Assembly (NCBI RefSeq): GCF_947331815.1
Contig: NZ_OX373462.1
Span: 1,165,376-1,229,375 of the forward strand
DNA length: 64,000 nucleotides
Direction: 5' to 3'
DNA from: Cyanobacterium sp. uoEpiScrs1
Lineage (GTDB): Bacteria; Cyanobacteriota; Cyanobacteriia; Cyanobacteriales; Microcystaceae
Below, piece after piece: positions 1 to 8,612 of this stretch. Every line of letters starts with the position of its first letter. Position 1 is the first letter of the stretch. A program made the position numbers and the translations under genes. The notes below the pieces were generated by a model. It was not told where the DNA came from. It saw only the letters and a program-made list of their open reading frames with translations, and made no database searches.

Positions 1-269
1 GTGCATTTTTTTTGCAAGTTTTTATTTGACATCATTTCCTTTCTTCTTTAACTTGCTGAGATTACTCTCTACACTTTTATATAAAAAATTACAAAGCATA
101 AACAATGTTTCATATCTCAATTTTATGATCCTAGCTTTTAGCTAGATTGCTATCTCTCAAAGTTAATAACTTCCAGAATATACATTATCAATCTTAAACT
201 TTAAATTATTTCAGGTAAAGAGTTTAAATAGATAATATCTTACAAAGTAGGAGTAAAATTATACATATT
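1..269. other. AT-rich non-coding stretch
   Basis: No reading frame with coding character was seen on either strand in this left edge of the window. It lies downstream of a small minus-strand ORF at 270-425. No tRNA-like or terminator-like structure stood out. Confidence 0.5.
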
Positions 270-425
270 TTATTTGTGTTGATTTTGTTGTTGATATTGA
301 CTAATCATATAAACAATCATGCCAGAAGGTAAATCAGGAAATGGAATTAGATCGGCAATACAAAAAACAACTGTACTAGCTAAGACGAACTTGATAAGAC
401 AACTCATGATAATCGACCCTCTCAC
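270..425 (-). CDS. Possible small membrane protein, 51 aa
   Basis: A short minus-strand frame reads from a GTG at 425 (ATG alternative at 407) to a TAA at 270-272. The GTG is preceded by AAGGA at a good distance, which favours it as the start. The product would have one hydrophobic segment at about residues 8-24 (LIKFVLASTVVFCIADLI), then a Pro-rich turn (PFPDLPSG), a second weakly hydrophobic stretch (MIVYMIS) and a polar Gln-rich tail. I do not recognise the family. Amino-acid composition looks coding rather than random AT-rich translation, but 51 residues is too short to be sure. It stands alone, with AT-rich spacers on both sides. Confidence 0.4.
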   Translation of the reverse strand: MRGSIIMSCLIKFVLASTVVFCIADLIPFPDLPSGMIVYMISQYQQQNQHK

Positions 426-767
426 AATCTGTCCTTCATCGTCTCAAAATTAATTTCATTATATCTTCCCCTAATTGGATGAACTATTTTCACTTTTCTT
501 CTTAAGAAAGTTCAGTTAACTAGCCACGGACTCATTAACATAACTAAAATAATTCACGAAGTAATTTGTCAATAATTTTAGTTAAAGTTACGATGTTCTA
601 ATGTTGCCAGGAATTAATAATTTTATAGTATTTCTAAAACTAGAAAATAAATTATTATTAATATAGGGTCAATATTCAAACAAGAAAATGTCCAAACACT
701 AATTACAAGAGCAATTTCCTATCTAGCCTATTATAGTGTGAAAGTTTTTTAGAAAAATAATTATGTT
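426..767. other. AT-rich non-coding spacer
   Basis: Between the small ORF and sodX on the minus strand I see no convincing reading frame and no clear terminator. It is the 3' flank of the sodN-sodX operon. Confidence 0.5.
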
Positions 768-1127
768 TTAAGGGAATTTACTGGTAACTTTACCAATAAT
801 GCTATAAATATCTATAAAGCCAAAAGACCTACTATCATTACTTTGTCTCGTATTGTTTCCTAATAAAAAGTAGTTACCATTTTCGTCAACTAAAACAATT
901 CGTTTAATAATCTTTAAGTCCTGATAATAAGGGTGCTTAGCTACAACTAAATCTCCTATTTCTGGTAAACAGCGGCGGTAGGCTCTCGTGTCTACAAGGA
1001 CCTCCTCTCCCTCTTTAAGTAGGGGAAACATAGAAGGACCTGTAACACGAAAACGTTGACGCAATCTTAACAACCAGAGAAGTAGTTCTTGATTATTACT
1101 AGTGAGGATCAACTGTATGCCTACCAC
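768..1127 (-). CDS. sodX: Nickel superoxide dismutase maturation protease (S26 type)
   Basis: Small peptidase of the signal peptidase (S26) family that removes the N-terminal propeptide of nickel superoxide dismutase, so that the new N-terminal His can bind nickel. The 119-residue protein shows the S26 boxes: GPSMFPLL with the predicted nucleophile Ser32, the general base Lys75 in KIIKRI, and a GNN..SNDSRSFG box at about 90-104 that matches the DSRxxG motif of signal peptidases. Start is a GTG at 1127. It sits 15 bases downstream of sodN on the same strand, the arrangement known in marine cyanobacteria, which is the main reason to call it SodX and not a general signal peptidase. It also lacks the usual N-terminal membrane anchor of a full signal peptidase. 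Probably cotranscribed with sodN. Confidence 0.85.
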   Translation of the reverse strand: MVGIQLILTSNNQELLLWLLRLRQRFRVTGPSMFPLLKEGEEVLVDTRAYRRCLPEIGDLVVAKHPYYQDLKIIKRIVLVDENGNYFLLGNNTRQSNDSRSFGFIDIYSIIGKVTSKFP

Positions 1128-1142
1128 CTAAAATAAACAAAT

Positions 1143-1601
1143 TTAACTAGCTTTCACCCAAGCAACATCCCGATTCTTACTAGACCAGAACATATTATGA
1201 ATTTTCTCAACAGTAACGAGTAATTCATTAGCTCTGTCTAAGTCAACTTCTACCTTGCAAACAGAGCAAAGTTTAGCCGCTTTCCAAAAAGTGTCGTGGA
1301 GATCAGGATATTGTTCCAAATGTACAGGCTTAAAGTAATCAGTCCAAAGAATAAGTAATTCTTCTTTAGTCTTTTGTGCTTGCTCTTCCTTAATTGAAAT
1401 ATAGCGGGAAAGAGTATTAGCAGTAGCATGATCTCCAGCGGAAGGATTAAGGTCTAAGATTTTTTTAGTCATAGATAACACTGCTTCAGCGTAAATACGA
1501 GCAGAAGCGGAATCATAAACACCGCAAGGTCCATCACAGTGAGCACTAACTTTTGGTGCACGGAAATGCTTTTTAATTTGACTAGCAATTATGTTGAGCA
1601 T
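1143..1601 (-). CDS. sodN: Nickel superoxide dismutase
   Basis: Disproportionates superoxide to oxygen and hydrogen peroxide. The nickel hook is directly visible: HCDGPCGVY at residues 21-29, where His21, Cys22 and Cys26 become His1, Cys2 and Cys6 of the mature enzyme after propeptide removal. The rest matches the four-helix Ni-SOD fold (AEAVLSMTKKI, HLEQYPDLHDTFWKAAKLCS). I start at the ATG at 1601, which gives 152 residues with a 20-residue propeptide as in the family. The frame stays open upstream to 1733 and would add 44 residues; I see no Shine-Dalgarno at either start. The adjacent sodX downstream supports the assignment. A nickel enzyme is typical of marine cyanobacteria, where it spares iron, and suits a nitrogen-fixing relative with a high iron demand (inference). 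Confidence 0.93.
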   Translation of the reverse strand: MLNIIASQIKKHFRAPKVSAHCDGPCGVYDSASARIYAEAVLSMTKKILDLNPSAGDHATANTLSRYISIKEEQAQKTKEELLILWTDYFKPVHLEQYPDLHDTFWKAAKLCSVCKVEVDLDRANELLVTVEKIHNMFWSSKNRDVAWVKAS

Positions 1602-1987
1602 AGTTTTTTGAGATGTATCTAATCTTTCAATAAAATGTTTGGAAACGTTACTATAAGGAGCTGTTTTCAGTAGAAAACATCTCCTTATAACTTCCTTACT
1701 AATAATCTTAGTTGAAAAGTGTCGGCATTTCATATATTGAATTCTGGATTCTTGCCCCTATCCTTAATGGCTTACTAATAATCATACTTTAAAAGTTCAA
1801 CTTAATTACTTGAATATTGTTTTTGAACACAAAGGTTAAAATATTAGAATCAACTAGGATAAAGTCAACTATTTTACAATTTATATGGTTTAGACAAGTT
1901 ATTTTCTAGGTCATATTACAACTGCCCCTTACACTTATCTCCCTATAAAAAGTGTTATGGGATTGCTAAGTATTTAAAAATAAGTTC
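1602..1987. other. Spacer between sodN and the sdhB 3' end
   Basis: AT-rich interval between two minus-strand genes. The first 132 bases are an open extension of the sodN frame, probably not translated. No other feature is recognised. Confidence 0.5.
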
Positions 1988-2970
1988 TTAACGATTTTTT
2001 TTCTGTACTCGCTCAATTAGTAACCGAACTTCATTAGTCCCTTTTGATGGTTCAAAAAAGAGAGGAAATTTACCACTAGCTAACATTCGTACTCCTAGAG
2101 GAGCAAGACTAAATAATCCATTTAGATCCCTCAAATAGTTTCCTACAACAAATAATCCAAACTTACGCTCATCGATCCATCCCCCTGTTTAACTAAATTT
2201 ACCAATACTTTACGGTGTCGGATAACACGACTGTCTTGAGAATCTTTACGGTCCAAAATTTTTTGTTTAATATAACTAATCTGGTCCATGGGAAAAACAC
2301 CCATAGGACAAACTACATTGCAAAAATGGCAACGAGTACATCCCCAGACTCCTCTTGTTCCAATATCTTGGGCTTCTATGCGAGTATCAGTTGCTGTGTC
2401 TCGTGAGTCAACTATCATGCGTTGCGTTTTAGCGAGAGCGTGAGGTCCAACAAAATCAGAGTTGACTTTAAGAGTATTGCATTCGGAATAACAGGCTCCA
2501 CACATAATACAGCTACTGGACTGATTTAGTTGCAACCGTTCTTCGGAAGTTTGCATAAATTCCCGCTTAGGAATAGAGTGTGCCTTGATACTGACATAAG
2601 GGTTTATGGCTTCTAATTTTCTCCAAAAATGGGACATGTTAACTACTAAGTCCTTAACCACTGGGAGATTTTCTAGGGGAGCAATGATCATAGTTGGAGG
2701 TGTGTCCTTCCTGGAGTGTCTGAGTTTTTTAAGTTCACCACCCACGTTTTCCTTGCAAGCCAGGGCAGAACGACCATTAATTATCATGCTACAACTACCA
2801 CAAATTGTATTACGACAATTTTTACGAAAGGCAAGGGTCCCATCCTGTTCCCATTTGATACGATTGAGGCAATCTAAAATAGTTGCACTTAACCCTACGT
2901 CTAAATTATAAGTCTGTAAATGAGGCCTTTTGTTAGACTTTTGTCGCAGAATCTTAAATTGAATTTTCAT
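1988..2970 (-). pseudogene. sdhB: Succinate dehydrogenase iron-sulfur subunit, frameshifted
   Basis: SdhB carries electrons from the flavoprotein subunit to quinone through three iron-sulfur clusters. The N-terminal 263 codons are intact: a [2Fe-2S] ferredoxin domain with Cys52, Cys57, Cys60 and Cys72, then CIMCGAC and CTRCHFC motifs (Cys154/157/160/164 and 211/214/217/221) for the 4Fe-4S and 3Fe-4S clusters. At 2181-2185 (a run of five C on the plus strand) the frame breaks. The current frame stops at 2143, but the next frame continues the family sequence (GWIDERKFGLFVVGNYLRDL and on) to a TAA at 1988. One extra G restores a 327-residue protein, close to the usual cyanobacterial length near 330. 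All cluster ligands are upstream of the break, so a truncated protein might keep partial function, or the base may be a sequencing error in the homopolymer. Confidence 0.82.
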
Positions 2971-3501
2971 AAGAGAGAAATAGAGTGATTCATAAAAGGG
3001 AAATAGGGATAACCTTACCTATCAGTTTAATACACTAACAAATTCACTAAAATCTCTTAGTCATTATTCTATCAAGGATATACTCTATTGTTTAGCTTTC
3101 TTTTGAGAATAGAATTAAACGGTGAGGTTCTTTCAACTTCTAGAGTAATTCTATAGATTGAAGTCTAAATAAATTGCTATAGGATCTTAAAGTTTAGTCT
3201 TTTCGTTCGTTCGTAAGTATATTTCACAAACTCAGTATTACAAAAAGTATCCAGATTATAAAATCTAACTTTAGAAAACTTATTTTTAGACTGAGTAACT
3301 CAAATCCATCACGATCTTAGTGACAAATTTTCTTAAGGGAGAGCGCTTATCCTTGCATTTTATCTCCTTGAACTATCTGCTTCTCCCGTTTATAATTGTT
3401 GAAAATTTTCTTGATTTTATTAGGAAGATAACGCTATATTTTTGATATGATCAATAAAGGTAACGATCATTAAACTTCAATCAAGGAACGTTAATAACAT
3501 C
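2971..3501. other. Divergent promoter region between sdhB and the cyAbrB gene
   Basis: About 530 AT-rich bases separate the two divergently transcribed genes, so both promoters must lie here. No protein-coding frame or strong hairpin was seen. No operator could be assigned. Confidence 0.5.
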
Positions 3502-3897
3502 ATGACTGACAAACCAATCCCTTTAACGGGAAAAGCCCTACTTCAAAAAGTCAAAGAGCTATCTCACAAACCACGGAGAGAAACAGCCAAAGATTGTGGC
3601 TATTACTCTCTTACAAAAGATGGGCAAGTACGCGTCAATTTGACAGAGTTTTATGATGCGGTGTTGGGAGCAAAAGGAGTTCCCCTAGAACCAGGAACTG
3701 CTAAAGATGGCCGAGGGCGTGAACCTACTTACCGTGTAAGTGTGCACAAAAATGGACAAATTGTTATTGGATCGACATATACCCAAGAAATGGGATTGAA
3801 ACCTGGAGATGAGTTTGAAATTAAATTAGGGTACAAACATATTCACCTCAAACAAATTGGGGATGATGGGGAGGTTGTTGAGGAAGAAGCAGCTTAA
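3502..3897 (+). CDS. cyAbrB-family transcriptional regulator
   Basis: A 131-residue DNA-binding protein of the cyanobacterial AbrB family (cyAbrB), whose members tune nitrogen, carbon and hydrogenase gene expression in other cyanobacteria. Evidence is the typical N-terminal segment (LTGKALLQKVKELSH), a central linker with GYYSLTKDGQVRVN, and a C-terminal SpoVT/AbrB-like strand set at about residues 85-120 (YRVSVHKNGQIVIGSTYTQE, then GLKPGDEFEIKLG). Cyanobacteria generally keep two paralogues; the length and ending resemble the cyAbrB2 (Sll0822) type, but I cannot separate the two with certainty. The start ATG at 3502 fits the family. It lies divergently from sdhB. It ends in an acidic tail (EVVEEEAA). 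Confidence 0.85.
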   Translation: MTDKPIPLTGKALLQKVKELSHKPRRETAKDCGYYSLTKDGQVRVNLTEFYDAVLGAKGVPLEPGTAKDGRGREPTYRVSVHKNGQIVIGSTYTQEMGLKPGDEFEIKLGYKHIHLKQIGDDGEVVEEEAA

Positions 3898-3953
3898 GAA
3901 TTGTTTGATCTAGATAAAGATTTAGATGGGTGCACGTTAACTTGTTCTTATTA

Positions 3954-3976
3954 GGGACTAATAGATGGTTAGTCCT
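3954..3976 (+). terminator. Hairpin downstream of the cyAbrB gene
   Basis: GGACTAA pairs with TTAGTCC about 55 bases after the stop codon, with a short loop. It lacks a good T-tract, so it may be a 3' UTR structure and not a strict intrinsic terminator. More paired sequence follows to about 4070. Confidence 0.4.
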
Positions 3977-4154
3977 GAAGACCATCGTCTTATCTGGGGC
4001 GGCGTAGTATAAGAAACAGACGTTAGCCCCATGTTTTCCTGTGGGAGTTCTGTTTAAACTCGAATATTTTACTAAGGGTTATTATAATAGTCCCTTTTCT
4101 AGGAGAACATGAACAGTATAAGAAATAACTTTGTTATCCTAATTGTATGCTTAG

Positions 4155-4970
4155 ATGATTTTACTCTCGACTTTTTCTGGAACAGTCAAAGTGTGTCTCT
4201 TTCTAGGCACTTGGATGATACTCTGGCTACCTTTAGCCTGGTTTATAGCCAGAAAAATTGGCTGGCAACCTTTTAATCCCTTAGCCGGTTCGAAGAAACT
4301 TCCCCTTGTTTTATCCCTCTATTTAACTGTTCCTCTTCTAGTATGGTTAACTACTCTAGTGGAAGGGTCCTCTATAGTAGATTACGGGCTAAAGTTACAA
4401 CTGGCTTCCTTGACTTCTGTAATCTTGGGAATAGGATTAGGAATTGTCAGTTTGGGGATTGTTTTCGGACTTGAAGGATGGTTTGGTTTATTAATTTGGC
4501 AAAACAGTAACTTATATAGTCTAAGTAAATTAGGATTTCCTTTATTGGGACTAGGACTTTGGGTAGGAATTACTGAAGAATTAATTTTTCGAGGGATTTT
4601 GCTTGAATTATTGCAACAAGACTATTCTATAGAAATAGCTGCTATTATTTCCAGTGGTATTTTTGCTCTTTTACATTTGTTATGGGAAAGACAAGAAACA
4701 ATTCCTCAACTTCCTGGGTTATGGATTATGGGGATAGTTTTAGTCTTAGCTAGAATGATGGATGAAGGAAGCTTAGCTTTAGCATCAGGACTCCATACAG
4801 GTTGGATTTGGGGATTATCCTATATTGATGCGGCTGAGTTGATTTCTTATACCAATACAGAAACTGCCGGAGCTGTTGGGAGGAAAAAAACCCCTTTAGC
4901 CAGAATGTCCGGAATTCTTTGTTTGCTAGCAATAGGTTTAGTTCTATGGCAATTGTCTCCATTCCTTTGA
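4155..4970 (+). CDS. CPBP-family intramembrane metalloprotease
   Basis: Membrane protease of the CAAX/bacteriocin-processing (CPBP, formerly Abi) family, 271 residues. The three signature motifs are present: EELIFRG with Glu141, Glu142 and Arg146, a second motif with His174 in ALLHLLW, and a third with His214 in GLHTGWIWG. Together these form the predicted metal site inside the membrane. Several hydrophobic helices are obvious (about 9-30, 50-68, 84-108, 126-150, 160-176, 186-200 and 250-270). The start ATG at 4155 lies directly after an in-frame TAG and has no clear Shine-Dalgarno, so it is fixed only by the frame. The substrate in cyanobacteria is unknown. It stands alone, followed by a long spacer. 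Confidence 0.85.
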   Translation: MILLSTFSGTVKVCLFLGTWMILWLPLAWFIARKIGWQPFNPLAGSKKLPLVLSLYLTVPLLVWLTTLVEGSSIVDYGLKLQLASLTSVILGIGLGIVSLGIVFGLEGWFGLLIWQNSNLYSLSKLGFPLLGLGLWVGITEELIFRGILLELLQQDYSIEIAAIISSGIFALLHLLWERQETIPQLPGLWIMGIVLVLARMMDEGSLALASGLHTGWIWGLSYIDAAELISYTNTETAGAVGRKKTPLARMSGILCLLAIGLVLWQLSPFL

Positions 4971-5987
4971 CTCACCTCGGCAAAGAATTCGACTATGGAC
5001 TTAAATTGTAGGGAGTTGATAAGTCTTTGACTATAATTAATTTTGTACGCGGTCAACTATCGATAGAAATTCATAAGGTCAATTCGATCAAATGATCTAT
5101 GAAATTAAACTACCCAAGTTAAATAATAGTAATGTCAACTTTAGTATACTGAAAACAATTAGTTGATTGAAATCCCTAAGATAATTGTCAAGTTATTGAG
5201 GTAACTTTTTAAACGTGTAAAATGGATTACTCTTGATTTCTACTTTATTTAAGTACTGTTTTACCCAAAGTTGCACTAAGACAATTTAAAAGATTATCCA
5301 AACTAATAATACTGCATTAATATATTAGATTTAGTTTCCTTTTTTATCACAGAATTTGATTGATTAAGTTATCTAACTACTTTTAAGATTATTTTTCTTT
5401 AAAAATTTATTCAAATCTGTCTAGATCAAGACTTACCTAATTTGGTGATTAAAATACATTTTGATTTCTTCGATTGAAGACTATAGTTTAATTCTTAATT
5501 GTTTTACTAAATGTAAAAAAGTAGAAAACCATAATAGGCTGTAGGTAATAAAAAAATACTCTATCTATCGTAAATTATATTATTTTTATTCTTTCTGAAT
5601 ATAAAACGAGAAATTTATTTAAAATTAATTAAACTTCTTGTTTTTTAATGGTTAATTTTAATAGAAATTAATAATATATTTCAGGTAAAAAATATATATC
5701 TTCGAAAGATACTATCGGCTTTTCATTAGCATAGCCCTACTTATTCAATAGACTAACATTGACTTACTTGACTAAATCCATAACAAAATGATGACTACTA
5801 AAAATAGTGTATTTTAAAAAGTTCGTAAGAAACTTCTTTTCCTTTGAGTTATTCTACTAAATCAGTCAAAAATCGTCCTTTTGCTTGTCTAAAGACAGCA
5901 ACTTTTTATGTGTATTTTGCAAACAATATTGACATTCTTAACTAATATCTCGCTTAAATTTATTATAAGATTACAAATTTTTCTTAA

Positions 5988-6013
5988 AAAAAGCACGCTA
6001 AAAAAGCACGCTA
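5988..6013. repeat. Tandem 13-base duplication
   Basis: The unit AAAAAGCACGCTA occurs twice head to tail (5988-6000 and 6001-6013). The second copy runs into the left arm of the hairpin at 6010-6054. Confidence 0.8.
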
Positions 6014-6054
6014 TTAAGTACGGAATGCTTTAGAATTCCTCACAACTTAATAGC
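6010..6054. other. Compound hairpin, possible small RNA or terminator
   Basis: Outer arms GCTATTAAGT and ACTTAATAGC pair perfectly over 10 bases; inside, GGAAT pairs with ATTCC. No T-tract follows on either strand. Its function is unknown. Confidence 0.4.
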
Positions 6055-6596
6055 ACTCTCTAAATAGAGTAAACTATAAATTAATAAGAGATTACCGTCC
6101 ACATCAATATCAATTAGGTACTTTTGATAATTTTATTGGTCTAGCCTATTGTATGATTAAATTGCAATCGCTAATGACAACACTACTAGACCCGAAGTCG
6201 ATAGCGTTAAGATATATCAAGTTGTAAAAAAATTAACTATATCAAATATTAATCAGAGAAAAATGATAATTTATTGGAGTGAATAATCTCTAATGATTGA
6301 AGTAAAAAGTTTAGATGACATATTGGGTAAATTTTTCCTTTAAATAAATCTAAGACTTTTAGAAACTTTTCATGTGGCGTAAGACTTTGAAAACATGAGA
6401 ATAAGACAATGGAATGTAGCAGTATGTACCAGAAAAATTGTACCGAACTAGACTAGTGCCAGGTCGCTATTTATTGTACTGAATTAATTTTAGTGTTACC
6501 TCGATCATTGGGTAAACATAATCTTGAACACGTTAAATAAAATTGAAAAAGAGCGTTAGGGTTTTACAATGGGGAGTGTTACTCGGAGGAAGAAAA

Positions 6597-6962
6597 GTGT
6601 TTACTCGACTAGCTCAACAACACTGCAGCTTTGTGAGAGATTTAGTAATCAATCTCCAAGCACTGGCTATTGTACTTGAAAAACGAGGTTATTTAGCTTC
6701 TTGCTACACTTGTGGTGGGCAGATGAACAGTGCTTCATTTATGGTTAGCTTAGGAGAAAATCACCTGATTCGATTTTTAGTATCGGACTACGGAATTACC
6801 TGGACAGAAATGCGGGATGATCTTGAGCTGATGAAACTTGAAGGAGCTGAGGCGATCAGTCAGTTGCAGGAGTTAGCTAATTTGGTTAAATATCAAATTG
6901 GCCCATCCAAATCTAATACTCCAGATAGTTTGATTCCTGAGCCTCAGATACAATCAATTTAG
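6597..6962 (+). CDS. DUF1815-type conserved cyanobacterial protein
   Basis: Conserved protein of unknown function, 121 residues, resembling the cyanobacteria-specific family I know as DUF1815 (from memory). Highly characteristic internal sequence includes EKRGYLASCYTCGGQ, NSASFMVSLG and FLVSDYGITWTEMRDD. A CYTC pair at about residues 36-39 could bind a metal or form a disulfide, but no function is established. I start at the GTG at 6597, which has an excellent GGAGG seven bases upstream and begins MFTRLAQQH like the family; an upstream in-frame TTG at 6543 would add 18 residues with no support. No membrane segment. It is not obviously linked to its neighbours. Confidence 0.8.
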   Translation: MFTRLAQQHCSFVRDLVINLQALAIVLEKRGYLASCYTCGGQMNSASFMVSLGENHLIRFLVSDYGITWTEMRDDLELMKLEGAEAISQLQELANLVKYQIGPSKSNTPDSLIPEPQIQSI

Positions 6963-7116
6963 ACGTTATGACATTTAGAGGAAACACAAATAAGTAAATC
7001 CCCTCAACTTTTTTTTGACAGAGATGACTTCCTGCTATAAGGATGTCTAGATGTTGTATATAGTCAGTAAATTGTCCCCTGTTTTAGAGGAGGGGTAGGT
7101 ATAGGGGCATGACTTA

Positions 7117-8184
7117 TTAATCTTCAGCAAAAACATAACGATAGAGCTCATTAGTATCAGGTTCTGGACTATCTTGAGCAAATTGGACAGCCATGGCAAT
7201 TTTGTCTTGAATATTCTCTTCAATATGCTTAAGTTCTTGTTTATCAGCCAAGTTATGCCCGATTAAGTAAGTAGATAATTTATTAATGGGATCTAAGCCT
7301 CCCCAAAATTCTTTTTCGTCAGGAGATCTGAGTTCATCGGGATCGGCCAAAGAATGTCCCCGAAAGCGATAAGTCAAAGCTTCAATTAAAGTTGGTCCTT
7401 CTCCAGCACGGGCACGGGCAATAGCTTGTTGGGCAACGTTACGAACAGCTAGTACGTCCATCCCATTGACTTCCACACCAGTCATATTAAAAACAGAAGC
7501 TTTTCGATAGATTTCTGGTTGAGAAGTAGCCCGATCGTGGGACATACCAATTGCCCAATTGTTATTTTCAACTACGTAAATAATGGGTAACTTCCATAAT
7601 GAGGCCATATTGAGACATTCAAAAAATTGCCCGTTATTGCTGGCTCCATCTCCAAAAAAGCATACAGTGACCTGATCGGATGATTCATCACCCATTGTTT
7701 CCCGTCGATATTTACTTTGGAAAGCGGCTCCTGTGGCTACAGGGATCCCTTCAGCAACAAAAGCGTAGCCCCCCAGCAGCCGATGTTGTGCAGAGAACAA
7801 GTGCATTGAACCTCCCCGTCCTTTGCTACATCCAGTCTCCTTTCCAAACAACTCCGCCATCACCTCGTGAGGAGGAACCCCACAACTAAGGGCATGGACA
7901 TGATCACGATAGGTACTAGATACATAGTCTTCGTCAGGACGTAAAGCTTTGATTATTCCAGTAGAAACTGCCTCCTGCCCATTGTACAAATGAACAAAAC
8001 CGAACATTTTGCCTCTGTAATACATTTCAGCACATTTGTCTTCAAACAAACGCCCCAGCATCATGTCTTCATAGAGGATTAAACCCTCCTCTTTAGTGAT
8101 TTTGATAGAAGCTTGGTCAAATTCTGGTAATGTTCGTTGGGAAACCATAAATTTTGTAAGATTATAATAATTCGTTAAGACCAT
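7117..8184 (-). CDS. pdhA: Pyruvate dehydrogenase E1 component, alpha subunit
   Basis: With the beta subunit it forms E1 of the pyruvate dehydrogenase complex, which decarboxylates pyruvate on thiamine diphosphate and feeds acetyl-CoA to fatty acid and other synthesis. Visible features: an HLYNGQEAV segment at about 65, the TPP-binding motif from GDGASNNG (about 178-185) to ENNNW (about 206-210), and the phosphorylation-loop-like [12 protein letters not shown] region. The 355 residues from the first ATG are slightly longer than the family; an internal ATG at 8148 (starting MVSQRTLP) is the likely family start, and neither has a strong Shine-Dalgarno. It is monocistronic here and divergent from zipN. 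The subunit appears intact, so acetyl-CoA production is kept. Confidence 0.95.
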   Translation of the reverse strand: MVLTNYYNLTKFMVSQRTLPEFDQASIKITKEEGLILYEDMMLGRLFEDKCAEMYYRGKMFGFVHLYNGQEAVSTGIIKALRPDEDYVSSTYRDHVHALSCGVPPHEVMAELFGKETGCSKGRGGSMHLFSAQHRLLGGYAFVAEGIPVATGAAFQSKYRRETMGDESSDQVTVCFFGDGASNNGQFFECLNMASLWKLPIIYVVENNNWAIGMSHDRATSQPEIYRKASVFNMTGVEVNGMDVLAVRNVAQQAIARARAGEGPTLIEALTYRFRGHSLADPDELRSPDEKEFWGGLDPINKLSTYLIGHNLADKQELKHIEENIQDKIAMAVQFAQDSPEPDTNELYRYVFAED

Positions 8185-8612
8185 TGAGTAATCGAGGTTG
8201 ACTTAAGTTCAGCCACAAACTCTAAATGGGGGCAAAAAATACCGACTTAAAAATTATAGAGGGAGATGAGATTTTTATGTTAAAAGAATTATGCGATTCC
8301 GTATAGACCTAAATTTTGCCTAAATAAACTCTTATTAACTCTATTAGGTTAATGTGGTTAGCATGGAAGAATATCTATTGTTGTTATAAGACTAAGTCTA
8401 GTAATAACCATTTTACTAATTAGAATATTTTAGTTATAATCTTGTTCAGCCTTGTCTACGGTTACCAGTAACTGAATCTTTCTGGAGCTTATAGTGTTAT
8501 CAGTTGTCTTTGATTTGTTTTCTAAGTGTCTTAGACTGGACACATATCTTAATGTAGGCTATAAGAATCAGAATGAGCTTATTGTCTTGACCCGGCTCTG
8601 AGGAAATCAACC
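8185..8612. other. Divergent promoter region pdhA/zipN
   Basis: About 430 bases between divergent genes. No coding frame and no long hairpin recognised. Confidence 0.5.

Larger units (their letters stand above)
4971..6596. other. 1.6 kb non-coding region, probably gene-loss scar
   Basis: No frame with coding character could be supported over about 1.6 kb, one of the two longest gaps in the window. Short stretches look faintly protein-like on the minus strand near 5780-5930 but are broken by stops and not assignable. It contains a 13-base tandem duplication at 5988-6013 and a compound hairpin at 6010-6054. Such a spacer would fit a fully eroded gene. Confidence 0.5.

Noticed and set aside
5697..5717. 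Small palindrome TATCTTCGAAAGATA
   Set aside because: Too short and AT-rich to be meaningful alone.
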